DNA of 64,000 bases from Miltoncostaea sp963762825 (GTDB lineage Bacteria > Actinomycetota > Thermoleophilia > Miltoncostaeales > Miltoncostaeaceae): positions 372,001 to 436,000 of the forward strand of contig CAVXLZ010000001.1 of assembly GCA_963762825.1 (NCBI GenBank), given 5' to 3'. Numbering within the stretch: position 1 is the first letter of the stretch; the number at the start of each line of letters is the position of its first letter. A program made the position numbers and the translations under genes. This document shows, in pieces, positions 42,771-50,240 of this stretch. The notes beneath the pieces were generated by a model. It was not told the origin of the DNA, did not search any database, and saw only the letters and a list, made by a program, of their open reading frames with translations.

Positions 42771-43474
42771 TCGGCCAGGACCTCGGCCAGATGCCTCACG
42801 CGCAGGGGGATACCGCATCTCCGCGCCCGGCCGGCGATGTGCAGCAGGCACGACAGGTCGCAGGCCACGAGCTCGCCGGCTCCGGCCGCTGCCGCGTTGC
42901 GGGCCTTCTCCTCGCCGAGCCGGCCGGAGACCTCCGGGAAGTTGACGCTGAACGTCCCGCCGAAGCCGCAGCAGACGTCGGTCTGCTCCATCTCGCGCAG
43001 CTCCATGCCCTCCACGCCCGCGATCACCGCGCGCGCGCTCTCGCGCTCTCCCAGTAGGCGCAGCATGTGGCACGAGTCGTGATGGGTGACCGAGCCCGAT
43101 CCGCTCGGCTTGGGCCGCAGGTCGTGACGGGCGAGGAACTGGGTCAGCTCGAGCGTGCGGTCGGCCATCTCCTTGGCCTCGGCCTCCTCCGGCTGTCCGG
43201 CGAAGAGCTCGGCGTACCCGTGGCAGACCATCGCGGCGCACGATCCTGAGGGCACCACGATCGGGTCGTCGCCGCGGAACGCGCGCATCGCCTGGCGGGC
43301 CACGGGGCGCGCCTGCTCCGGGTGCCCCGAGCTCCACCCGGGCTGGCCGCAGCATGTCTGGCGGCGCGGCACGACCACCTCGACCCCCGTCCGCTCCAGA
43401 ACCGTGCGCGTCGCCCGGGCCACCGATGGAGCCGCCAGATCGGACAGACAGGTCCGCATGAGCATCACGCGCAT
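42767..43474 (-). CDS. lutA: LutA-type CCG-domain lactate oxidation protein
   Basis: 235 residues from ATG 43474 (MRVMLMRTCLSDL); ATG 43465 is also possible. Both heterodisulfide reductase-type Cys-rich CCG motifs are present: TCCGQPGWSSGHPEQA and VCCGFGGTFSVNFPEVS, with further ligands in SGSCAAM and HHDSCHMLR. These ligate unusual 4Fe-4S clusters. First gene of lutABC. No lut regulator (GntR or other) is seen beside the operon, and its promoter must lie in the 78 bases before ssrA. Confidence 0.92.
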   Translation of the reverse strand: MRVMLMRTCLSDLAAPSVARATRTVLERTGVEVVVPRRQTCCGQPGWSSGHPEQARPVARQAMRAFRGDDPIVVPSGSCAAMVCHGYAELFAGQPEEAEAKEMADRTLELTQFLARHDLRPKPSGSGSVTHHDSCHMLRLLGERESARAVIAGVEGMELREMEQTDVCCGFGGTFSVNFPEVSGRLGEEKARNAAAAGAGELVACDLSCLLHIAGRARRCGIPLRVRHLAEVLAE

Positions 43475-43533
43475 CCGGAGATCGTAGTGGACGCCCACCT
43501 CGGGGTCGGGGTGACCGCCTCGCACCCGGGTGC

Positions 43534-43539
43534 TAACCT
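43534..43539 (+). promoter_or_regulatory. Possible -10 box of ssrA
   Basis: TAACCT in the short gap between divergent lutA and ssrA, ending 13 bases before the mature 5' end. The extra bases would be removed by RNase P. Confidence 0.4.
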
Positions 43540-43552
43540 CGGTGGGCAACAC

Positions 43553-43919
43553 GGGCCCGATCCAGTTTCGACGGAGCGGTACCGCATCGGTAAGCGAGCC
43601 GCGGACCCGGTGGACCGCGTTAAAAACCGGGAAACAATGGAGCTGCGGAGAACTCTCCCAAGCTCGCTCTCGCTGCCTAAACAGCAGTAACTGAGGGCCA
43701 TCGGCCTCTCTTCGGATCGTGAGGGAGATCACCGGTGTCAACTAGCGATCCTGGCTCCAATGCAACGGCACTCGGCGGCGGAGCGAGACACTAGGAGAGC
43801 CTGGCGGGGAGGCGGTTGGTCGCCGGTGACGCCCCTCGCGAGATCCTCACTGACGACTGCGCTCGGAGAAGCCGATGAGGCAACGCTTTCGGACGCCGGG
43901 GCAGTGCCGGCCGGGTCCA
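43553..43919 (+). ncRNA. ssrA: Transfer-messenger RNA (tmRNA)
   Basis: The 5' end GGGCCCG pairs with CGGGTCC at 43912-43918 (one G-U), giving the acceptor stem; A43919 is the discriminator and CCA is not encoded. The conserved 5' element CAGTTTCGACGG follows. The tag reading frame ends GCT CTC GCT GCC TAA at 43678-43680; read back to the GGA at 43630 it gives GNNGAAENSPKLALAA, though the resume codon is not certain. The T-stem is GCCGG/CCGGC (43895-43899 / 43907-43911). Its 7-base loop is GGCAGTG, without the TTCRA of normal T-loops. Length about 367 bases. Together with SmpB it frees stalled ribosomes. Confidence 0.93.
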
Positions 43920-43927
43920 CTGCACTA

Positions 43928-43973
43928 CCTCGGGAGTCGGTTCGGCGGTAGGTCGCCGAGCCGGCTCCCGAGG
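43928..43973 (+). terminator. Terminator hairpin of ssrA
   Basis: A stem of 20 base pairs (43928-43947 with 43954-43973, two G-U pairs) with the 6-base loop GTAGGT, followed by TCGTTCT. It begins 8 bases after the tmRNA 3' end and also separates it from the convergent hipA. Confidence 0.85.
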
Positions 43974-44008
43974 TCGTTCTGAGGCGGGCCGGACGCGAGC
44001 GGTCGCGC

Positions 44009-45322
44009 TCACCGGTCCGGGATGGCGAGCCGGTGCGTGGCGGCGATTCCGGCCTCGTGCTCCTCCCGGACTCCGGCTGCCGCCGCGAACTCGGCCCAGC
44101 GGACCACGGCGTCGCGGACCTCGTCGAGGATGGTGTCGGCCCGCCCACGCTTCATCGTCGCGATCCGCGCGCACGCGCGCAGATCCTCGCCGGTGAACTC
44201 GTCCCGCCTTCCCGCGATCGACATCTGGTGGCGGGCCGTCCAGCGCCCGTGCGGGTTGAACGCGTAGGTCAGATCGAAGGCGGGCGCCAGCGACCAGTGT
44301 CCGCGACGGTCCATCAGGAACGCGATGTTCTTGACGTGATCGTCCTGGTTGCGGGCGACCACGTTGAAGGCCATCCGGCGGTACTGCTCCTCGATCGTCG
44401 CCATCGGCAGCCCGAGGCGCCTGATCGCGAGGAACGCCTCCTCGTAGGAGTGGGCGAGCGGATCGTTGTAGTCGAGGTGTGCGATCGCGCCGAGCGACTG
44501 CATGTGGAGCTTGTCGCCGAGCGGCGTGCGGTCGAAGCGGCGGGTCATGAAGTGGCGGCGCTCGCCCTCCTCGAGCAGGCGGGTCTCGGTCATCTCGATC
44601 CCCGCCGCCTGCGCCATCAGCGAATAGGCGAACTCGATCGCCCCGAAGCCGAGCGGATCATCGAGCGCCTCCTTGTCGCGGTTGCCGCTCACCCCGTCGA
44701 ACTTGAGCAGCCAGTGCTCGAAGCCCTCGGGGGCCTCTGCCTGGCCGGAGCGCACCTCGTCGGTGCGGCGATTCCACACGATCACCGCCTTCGCGCGCGC
44801 CCCTCCCGCGGAGGTGCCGACCCGCAGGATCTCGGCCATCGCCCGCTCGCGCTCGTCCGCCTCGAAGGAGGTCTCGAGGTGGCCGCGGCGGCTGAGCACC
44901 TCCGAGGCCAGCTCGACGAGGGCGTCGAGATGCAGCCGCTCGGCCCGGCTGGAGCGAGGCCCGAGCGCCGGGGCGAACTCGAGCGCCCCCATGCCGCGGC
45001 TGCCCACGTAGCAGAGGCGCTCGACGGCACTGAACCCTGCGGGATCCCTGCCTTGGTCGGCGAGCCAGGTGTCGATCAGGCGGTCGCCGAAGCGATCGGG
45101 CAGCGAGTCGGCGAGCATCCCGGGTAGGCCACGGAAGGCCTGTGCGGGTAGTTCCGGGAAACGATGGACGCGATTCGAGAGCGGCATCTCGAGCGGCGCC
45201 ACCTGGATCCCGCTTCCGACGAAGGCCGGGTCGTACTGGAACGAGGCGTGGGTGTCGCCGTCCTCGAGCGAGACGGCGCCGATCTGCGATCCCCACAGCG
45301 TGACGCCGGCGACGGTGGTCAT
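44009..45322 (-). CDS. hipA: HipA-type serine/threonine kinase toxin
   Basis: 437 residues from ATG 45322, which overlaps the hipB stop (ATGA). Couple and HipA_N domains come first (residues 1-115: FVGSGIQVAPLEMPL, GLPGMLADSLPDRFG), then the kinase: Gly-rich loop GTSAGGARAKAV (169-180), LLKFDGVSG (205-213), catalytic NQDDHVKN (325-332) and the metal-binding PAFDLTYA (347-354). HipA of E. coli phosphorylates glutamyl-tRNA synthetase and causes persistence; targets of other HipA proteins differ. All catalytic residues are intact. Gene order is hipB then hipA. Confidence 0.92.
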   Translation of the reverse strand: MTTVAGVTLWGSQIGAVSLEDGDTHASFQYDPAFVGSGIQVAPLEMPLSNRVHRFPELPAQAFRGLPGMLADSLPDRFGDRLIDTWLADQGRDPAGFSAVERLCYVGSRGMGALEFAPALGPRSSRAERLHLDALVELASEVLSRRGHLETSFEADERERAMAEILRVGTSAGGARAKAVIVWNRRTDEVRSGQAEAPEGFEHWLLKFDGVSGNRDKEALDDPLGFGAIEFAYSLMAQAAGIEMTETRLLEEGERRHFMTRRFDRTPLGDKLHMQSLGAIAHLDYNDPLAHSYEEAFLAIRRLGLPMATIEEQYRRMAFNVVARNQDDHVKNIAFLMDRRGHWSLAPAFDLTYAFNPHGRWTARHQMSIAGRRDEFTGEDLRACARIATMKRGRADTILDEVRDAVVRWAEFAAAAGVREEHEAGIAATHRLAIPDR

Positions 45323-45738
45323 CGGCGCGTCTCGTCCCCCCAGTGCCACTCGGGCGGCGGTTTCGCTGCGGCATCGGGGTCGGTGGCCTCGCCCGCGCCG
45401 GAGGCACGGCGGCGCCGTCGGCCCGCCAGCTTCAGGCGCTCGATCGGGCTTGCGGCCGGCTCGGGGATCGCCAGCTCGAGACCCTCGAGGAGCTCGAGCG
45501 CGCGCAGCACGCGGATCGTGTTGGCGAGCGTGGTCCCTCCTCCACCCTCGAGCCGCTTCAGGGTGCTGATGCCGACGCCCGCCTGGTCGGCCAGGTGCTG
45601 CTGGGTCACGTTCCGCTCCAGGCGGGTCCGCTCGAGCCGGGAGCCGAGTTCGGCGAGCACCGCATCGTCGGTGGTGAGCGAGTCGATCCGCAGAGAAGTT
45701 CCTTTTCGATCTCTTATCGCGGAAAAGCTCCGTGACAA
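45319..45738 (-). CDS. hipB: HipB-type XRE antitoxin and repressor
   Basis: 139 residues if the TTG at 45738 is used. The helix-turn-helix lies in RLERTRLERNVTQQHLADQAGVGISTLKRLEGGGGTTL, a normal XRE domain. The C-terminal tail is basic then Pro-rich (GRRRRRASGAGE, AAAKPPPEWHWGDE). A ribosome-binding site AAAAGGA (45706-45700) sits 6 bases before an in-frame CTG at 45693, so a 124-residue protein starting at CTG may be the real product; the TTG lies only a few bases after the likely transcription start. It would neutralise HipA and repress its own promoter. Confidence 0.85.
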   Translation of the reverse strand: MSRSFSAIRDRKGTSLRIDSLTTDDAVLAELGSRLERTRLERNVTQQHLADQAGVGISTLKRLEGGGGTTLANTIRVLRALELLEGLELAIPEPAASPIERLKLAGRRRRRASGAGEATDPDAAAKPPPEWHWGDETRR

Positions 45739-45739
45739 T

Positions 45740-45778
45740 TCACTAGTGATCTATACCAGAGGTCTTTCGCTACATCAA
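45740..45778 (-). promoter_or_regulatory. hipBA promoter with palindromic operator
   Basis: On the minus strand TTGATG (45778-45773), a 17-base spacer and TATAGA (45755-45750) make the best sigma-70-like promoter in the window. Directly downstream, at the expected transcription start, lies the perfect 10-base palindrome TCACTAGTGA (45740-45749), a plausible HipB operator. The surrounding 45700-45830 is strikingly AT-rich against its neighbours. Confidence 0.7.
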
Positions 45779-45877
45779 TAATAGATGACAAAGCATCCAC
45801 AGGAGTACGATGCACGGTTAACGGATCGAAGATCGACCATCACGTCCCCGGCGGGGCCGGCGGACGCCGCATCGGGT

Positions 45878-46084
45878 TCAGCGCCCTCCGCCGTGGAAGT
45901 AGGTGATGTCCCGATCGGGCGGGTTGATCTCGGTCTGGCGCCGCTCCTCGAGCCTTTCGGCCCACCCCTCGGAGATCACCGGCCAGCGATCCAGGACGTC
46001 CCGGTGGCGCAGGAACCAGAGGAGCTCGGGCCGGGCCCGGTCCCGCGCGGTATGGAACGTGTCGTCCACGAAGGCCTCGGCCAC
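45878..46084 (-). CDS. Small protein of unknown function
   Basis: 68 residues from GTG 46084. The sequence has a protein-like composition, unlike the Arg-rich shadow frames around it: VAEAFVDDTFHTARDRARPE, then LLWFLRHRDVLDRWPVISEG, then a Glu/Arg helix and the end DITYFHGGGR. It has three Trp, two of them in LLWFLRHRD and LDRWPV. It lies between hipB and the CrtC-like gene, transcribed like hipBA but upstream of its promoter. Not recognised; start uncertain. Confidence 0.5.
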   Translation of the reverse strand: MAEAFVDDTFHTARDRARPELLWFLRHRDVLDRWPVISEGWAERLEERRQTEINPPDRDITYFHGGGR

Positions 46085-46183
46085 GCGCCGAGTATCCGGG
46101 CGCCCGTCGCTATCGACAAGAGCATCGGCGTGACGCGCGGGCCTGCGGCGCGCCGATGCCGGGCGGGCCTCGCCGGTCAGGGG

Positions 46184-46189
46184 TACCGT
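46184..46189 (+). promoter_or_regulatory. -10 box of the CrtC-like gene, probably leaderless
   Basis: TACCGT ends 6 bases before the ATG at 46196. Confidence 0.4.
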
Positions 46190-46195
46190 CGGTGG

Positions 46196-47344
46196 ATGCT
46201 CGCAGGCCGCTTCCGGGCAGCGCTCGCAATCCTCGCCCTCTCCGCGTCGGTCGCCGTCGGCGCGCCCGGTCTGCGGACGGCGACCCCCGCCGACGACGGG
46301 GCGCACCCCGGACCCGGCGAGCGCACGGAGTGGTGGTTCGTGAGCGCAATCGATCCGGATCAGGACTTCGCCGTGGCGGCGGCTCTGGGGGCCGCCTTCC
46401 CGAGCAACCCTCCCGCGGCGGTTGTCTTCCTCTACCTCCCCGATGGGAGCGTGCACACCGTCGCGGCACCTCGTGCCCTCGCGATCACCCCCTCCACGAC
46501 GCGCGCCGACGTGCGGTTGGGCCCCGACCGCCTCTGGGCGCCGCATCCGGGTGTCACGCGCGTGCGCATCGACATGCCCGCGGGTATCTCGTTGCACGGT
46601 GGTCCGCCGGGCCCGGTGAGCATCGACCTGACCCTGCGCGCGACGGTCCCGGGATTCACCGCCGGCCCCCTCCGGCTTCCCGAGGGGCAGGACCTCTCGT
46701 GGACCGTCGGGGCGCCGGCGGCGCGGGTCTCGGGTGTGGTGCGGGTGGGAGCGCGGACCATCCGCCTTTCGGACGTCGTCGGCTACCACGACCACAACTA
46801 CGGCGAGTTCGACCTGGCCGACGACGCACACGGCGGGTGGGACTGGAGCCAGATCCACCTGCCCGGGGGGCGCAGCCTGGTGAGCGGCATCGTCCGCCCT
46901 GCCGAACCCTTCCCCCGCGACGGGGTGATGGTGCTCTCCGACGCTCGTCGGCGGCTCGCCTCCGCGCGGGCACAGGACGTGACCATCCGCCGCACGCGCT
47001 GGTCGCGCGTGGGCCCGCACGCATATCCGCGGGAGCTGATCATGGACGCGCGACTCAGCGACGGCTGGAGCGCCCGCGTGCGATACCGCGCCCGACGCGC
47101 CGCGCCGCTCGGCTTCCGTCTGGACGGCGCGAGCGCCCTCGTCGAGGTCGAGGCCCGCGCCTCAGGGGAGCTGCGGCGCGGTGGGCGCGTCGTGTCGCGT
47201 TGGGCCGACGCGCCGGGCTTCTACGAGTACGAGTCGACGCCGATCACCCGTCAGCGCGACGCCGCACCGGGAAGCGCAGCGTGGGCCGGTCGGCTGGTGA
47301 CGGCGGCCGCGAGGGCCCTCACCCCCCGAGAAGGTGCTCCCTGA
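46196..47344 (+). CDS. Exported AttH/CrtC-like protein
   Basis: 382 residues. The start at ATG 46196 gives a signal peptide (MLAGRFRAALAILALSASVAVGA); the frame stays open upstream but codes no plausible protein. The body is a double lipocalin-like beta barrel of the AttH/CrtC group: TEWWFVSAIDPDQDFAVA near the start and the diagnostic VVGYHDHNYGEFDL with GGWDWSQIHLPGGRSLVSG. CrtC hydrates carotenoid end groups, but many AttH-like members have no known reaction and this one is exported. The 3' end overlaps the convergent hydrolase by 26 bases. Confidence 0.8.
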   Translation: MLAGRFRAALAILALSASVAVGAPGLRTATPADDGAHPGPGERTEWWFVSAIDPDQDFAVAAALGAAFPSNPPAAVVFLYLPDGSVHTVAAPRALAITPSTTRADVRLGPDRLWAPHPGVTRVRIDMPAGISLHGGPPGPVSIDLTLRATVPGFTAGPLRLPEGQDLSWTVGAPAARVSGVVRVGARTIRLSDVVGYHDHNYGEFDLADDAHGGWDWSQIHLPGGRSLVSGIVRPAEPFPRDGVMVLSDARRRLASARAQDVTIRRTRWSRVGPHAYPRELIMDARLSDGWSARVRYRARRAAPLGFRLDGASALVEVEARASGELRRGGRVVSRWADAPGFYEYESTPITRQRDAAPGSAAWAGRLVTAAARALTPREGAP

Positions 47345-48218
47345 ACCACTCGGTGGCGGCGCCCGCCGCGCCGTCGAAGCCCGCCACGTAGGCGTCGAAG
47401 TGCCCGCCCGGCAGGATCACCAACCGCTTGGGCTCATGCGCTCGCTCGAAGGCCTCGATCGCCAGGTCCGAGACCGTGAGGTGATCGCCCTTGGCGGCGA
47501 TGATCATGAGCGGAGTCGGTGAGACGTAGCCGACATACGCCCCGGGCTCGTACTCCCAGAACATCTCCACGCTGCGCAAGGTCACCTCGTTCCGCCACGA
47601 GGGCGCCCGCGTCGCGCCGGTCTCGGTGAACCAGGTGTACGAGTCGGGCGTCGGCAGGGCCGAGGGCGCCATCGGGTCCTCGTCCACCACGGGGATCATC
47701 GCCGGCGGCTCGCCGGCGTAGCGCCTCGCGCGATCGTCGTCGAACATCCCGCCGACGGGCGCGATGAAGTCGGCCCTCACGATCCTGCGGGCGTTGCGGT
47801 GCCCGCTGATCAGGGGCACCTGGCCCACGACGCACTTCACGCGACGGTCGATCGCCCCCACCACCAGGACGTGGCCGCCCGAGTAGCTCGAGCCCCAGAT
47901 GCCGATCCGGTCCGCGTTGACCTCGTCCAGCGTGCTCGCGTAGCTGATCGCGTGGCGGTAGTCGCGGACCTGCTCCCAGGGGTCGATCTCCTGGCGGGGC
48001 CCGCCGTCGCTGGCGCCGAAGTTGCGATTGTCGAACACGACGGCACCGAGGCCGACTGCCGCGAAGGCCTCTGCGAAGCGGTCGAGGTACATCTCCTTGA
48101 CCGCCGAGAAGCCGTGGGCCATCACGATCGTCGGCACCGGTCCGCTCGCCCCGTCGGGGATGTAGTGCCATCCCCGCAGTGTCACGCCCTCGGCGTCGAA
48201 GTCGATGTCGCGTCGCAT
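47319..48218 (-). CDS. Alpha/beta hydrolase, dienelactone hydrolase/peptidase-like
   Basis: 299 residues from ATG 48218. Hydrolase core: AHGFSAVKEMYLDRFAEAF (oxyanion loop), FDNRNFGASDG, nucleophile Ser in GIWGSSYSGGHVL, Asp in IIAAKGDHLTVSDLA and His in LPGGHFDAYV. It begins with DIDFDAEGVTLRGWHYIPDG, the usual opening of the acetyl-xylan-esterase/YcjY-like group. Cytoplasmic, substrate unknown. It is convergent with the CrtC-like gene and divergent from yaaA. Confidence 0.87.
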   Translation of the reverse strand: MRRDIDFDAEGVTLRGWHYIPDGASGPVPTIVMAHGFSAVKEMYLDRFAEAFAAVGLGAVVFDNRNFGASDGGPRQEIDPWEQVRDYRHAISYASTLDEVNADRIGIWGSSYSGGHVLVVGAIDRRVKCVVGQVPLISGHRNARRIVRADFIAPVGGMFDDDRARRYAGEPPAMIPVVDEDPMAPSALPTPDSYTWFTETGATRAPSWRNEVTLRSVEMFWEYEPGAYVGYVSPTPLMIIAAKGDHLTVSDLAIEAFERAHEPKRLVILPGGHFDAYVAGFDGAAGAATEWFREHLLGG

Positions 48219-48344
48219 GGGTTCTCGTCCGTCCGGGGTGGCCGGCGAGCGCGCGACTGCGCTCCCCGGCTTGGGAATGACCCTATGGCCGCTCCGGGGG
48301 TGCCGACAACCGCTTTCGCAACCCGCAGCGCCTGCCGCGGCCAC

Positions 48345-48350
48345 TATGGT
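48345..48350 (+). promoter_or_regulatory. -10 box of yaaA, probably leaderless
   Basis: TATGGT ends 7 bases before the GTG at 48358. Confidence 0.5.
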
Positions 48351-48357
48351 CGCCGGC

Positions 48358-49155
48358 GTGTCCCGCGCCCGAGCCCCCCTGATCCTCCTGCCGCCCTCCG
48401 AGGGCAAGGCCACGGGAGGCGCCCCTCGGGGGCACCGGGGCGCCGAGCTGGCTTTTCCCGAGCTCGACCCCGCCCGCAGGGCGGTGCGCGACGCGGCGCG
48501 GCGGGAGATCGCCGGGGGCGACGTCGCAGCGGGCCGCCTTCTCGGGGTCGGCGGGCGCCATCTGACCCGGGCGCTGACCGAGTGGGACGAGCTGGACGAC
48601 GGGCCCGTCATGGCGGCGGGGCTGCGCTACAACGGCGTCGTCTGGACCGCCCTCGACCTCACCACCCTCGACCGCGCCGGTCGCCGGCGCCTGGACCAGC
48701 GGGTGCTCGTGCCCTCCGGCCTCTGGGGCCTCGTCGCGGCATCGGATCCGATCCCGGCCTATCGCCTCAAGATGGGGGTGAGGGTCCCCCCGATCGGTTC
48801 GCTCGCCGCGTTCTGGCGACCGCTGATCACGCCGATCATCGACCGCCGCGCGGCCGGCGGGTGGATCATCGATCTGCTCCCGGCAGAGCACGCCTCGGCG
48901 ATCGACACCGGCGCCCTCGCCGACTCCCGCCTTCTCAGCGTGACCCTGCTCGAGGGGGGCGGCCCCGGCCCACGCCGGGTGATCGGCCATGCGGGCAAGG
49001 CGCTGAAGGGCCGTCTGGCCCGCGCGATCATCGAGGCCGACGCGAGGACGCCGCGGGCCGTGGCGGCCCTGGCCGTGCCGGGTCTGCGCTGCGTGGGGGC
49101 GGTTCCGGCGCCCCGGGGCGCGGCCATCGCCTTCGAGGGCGTGCCCGACACCTAG
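48358..49155 (+). CDS. yaaA: YaaA family peroxide stress protein
   Basis: 265 residues. The family signature LLPPSEGK lies at about residues 9-16. Further motifs: AAGLRYNGVVWTALDLTTL, SGLWGLVAASDPIPAYRLKMGVR and RVIGHAGKALKGRLARAI, which match the conserved YaaA (DUF328) stretches for Y.G.vy.gL and K...G.lar. E. coli YaaA lowers intracellular free iron during peroxide stress and binds DNA. Start set by the -10 box and by the short N-terminus before PPSEGK. It lies alone among unrelated accessory enzymes. Confidence 0.9.
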   Translation: MSRARAPLILLPPSEGKATGGAPRGHRGAELAFPELDPARRAVRDAARREIAGGDVAAGRLLGVGGRHLTRALTEWDELDDGPVMAAGLRYNGVVWTALDLTTLDRAGRRRLDQRVLVPSGLWGLVAASDPIPAYRLKMGVRVPPIGSLAAFWRPLITPIIDRRAAGGWIIDLLPAEHASAIDTGALADSRLLSVTLLEGGGPGPRRVIGHAGKALKGRLARAIIEADARTPRAVAALAVPGLRCVGAVPAPRGAAIAFEGVPDT

Positions 49156-49198
49156 CATCGCGCCTCGGCCCAGGCGGCGAAGGCCCGTCCACGTCGAT

Positions 49199-49204
49199 TA
49201 TGCT
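49199..49204 (+). promoter_or_regulatory. -10 box of the FAD monooxygenase gene, probably leaderless
   Basis: TATGCT ends 6 bases before the ATG at 49211. Confidence 0.5.
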
Positions 49205-49210
49205 TGGGCC

Positions 49211-50236
49211 ATGAACATCATCATCTCCGGCGGCGGCATGGTGGGCATGACCCTCGCCCACCTCCTCCGCCTGCGGGGCTTCTCTCCGGTCGTGATCGAG
49301 CGGATGCCCGAGGGCCACTACGTGCCGCGTGGCTACATGCTCGGCTTCCAAGGCTACGAGCCGCTGGAGGAGGTCGGCGTCTACGAGGAGGTCCGCTCGG
49401 CGGGCCGCCCGATCGCGCCGCGTCCCGATCAACCTCCGGTGGCGGTCGCCGTCCGCTTCGGCGCGCTGATCGAAGCCCTCGCCCGCGACCTGCCGATCGT
49501 CTATGAGCACACCGTCGTCGAGTTGCTGCGCGACGGTGACGACCGAGTGGTCGGCGTCGTCGCCGAGGGCCCGGACGGGCGGGTCAACATGGAGGCGGAC
49601 CTCGTCGTCGCGTGCGATGGCGTCGGCTCGCCCGTGCGGCAGATGGCCGGCATCGAGGCCCGGGTGGAGCCGCTGGCCGAGGGGTCGCTCGGCTTCATGA
49701 GCCCCACCCCGACGAGCACCTCGTTCGCCATGGCCTATCTGTCCAACGGCGGCCATATCGGCGTGCTGAGCTGGTTCGAGGGCTCGGCCGGATGGCGGAG
49801 CATCCCCAAGGTCGGCGCCCAGGCGGCGCTCGCGCCCGGGCTGGACGCCGTCAAGAAGATGTTCATCGAGCTGCTGCCCGAATCGGCGGAGGGCGTCTCC
49901 GCCCTCACCTCGATGGATCAGGTGCGCTACTCGGAGCTTCAGCTCCTGAGCTGCCAGCAGTGGTGGATCCCGGGTCTCGTGATCATCGGCGATGCGGCGC
50001 ACTTCTTCGGCCCCGAGACCGGAGTGAGCTCGGGTATCGGCCTCGGTGACGCCCATGCGCTCGCCCAGGCGGTGATGCAGAACCCGACCGACCCCGACGC
50101 CGCCTGCCGCAGCTACGAGTTGTGGCGCCTGCCGGTGGTCCGCCCCTACGAGGCGATGGATCCGAGCCGCTCGCGTCTGGCGCCCGAGGCCATCCCGGTC
50201 GGGACCCCCGCGGAGCGCTGGCCTCCCGAGGGGTGA
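49211..50236 (+). CDS. FAD-dependent monooxygenase
   Basis: 341 residues. Group A flavoprotein monooxygenase (PHBH-like). FAD-binding motifs: IIISGGGMVGMTLAHLLRLRG (GxGxxG form) at the N-terminus, DLVVACDGVGSPVRQMAG (DG motif) and IIGDAAHFFGPETGVSSGIGLGDAHALA (GD motif), all in normal order. A relative of TetX/rifampicin-monooxygenase-like and salicylate-hydroxylase-like enzymes; which substrate cannot be told. It ends 4 bases before the stop of the convergent aldo/keto reductase. Confidence 0.9.
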   Translation: MNIIISGGGMVGMTLAHLLRLRGFSPVVIERMPEGHYVPRGYMLGFQGYEPLEEVGVYEEVRSAGRPIAPRPDQPPVAVAVRFGALIEALARDLPIVYEHTVVELLRDGDDRVVGVVAEGPDGRVNMEADLVVACDGVGSPVRQMAGIEARVEPLAEGSLGFMSPTPTSTSFAMAYLSNGGHIGVLSWFEGSAGWRSIPKVGAQAALAPGLDAVKKMFIELLPESAEGVSALTSMDQVRYSELQLLSCQQWWIPGLVIIGDAAHFFGPETGVSSGIGLGDAHALAQAVMQNPTDPDAACRSYELWRLPVVRPYEAMDPSRSRLAPEAIPVGTPAERWPPEG

Positions 50237-50240
50237 AGGC

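Noticed and set aside
43900..43990. A second tRNA-like element or an att site at the ssrA 3' end
   Set aside because: The repeated CCGG stretches belong to the tmRNA T-arm and to the terminator hairpin. No duplicated ssrA 3' end and no integrase gene were seen.
45785..46195. A 137-codon N-terminal extension of the CrtC-like gene
   Set aside because: The extension has no family match and would put a signal peptide in the middle of the protein; ATG 46196 with its -10 box fits better.
45878..47020. A 380-codon open frame on the minus strand across the CrtC-like gene
   Set aside because: Its long N-terminal part is Arg/Ala/Gly-rich shadow of the real plus-strand gene. Only the last 68 codons look like protein and are kept as a separate small gene.
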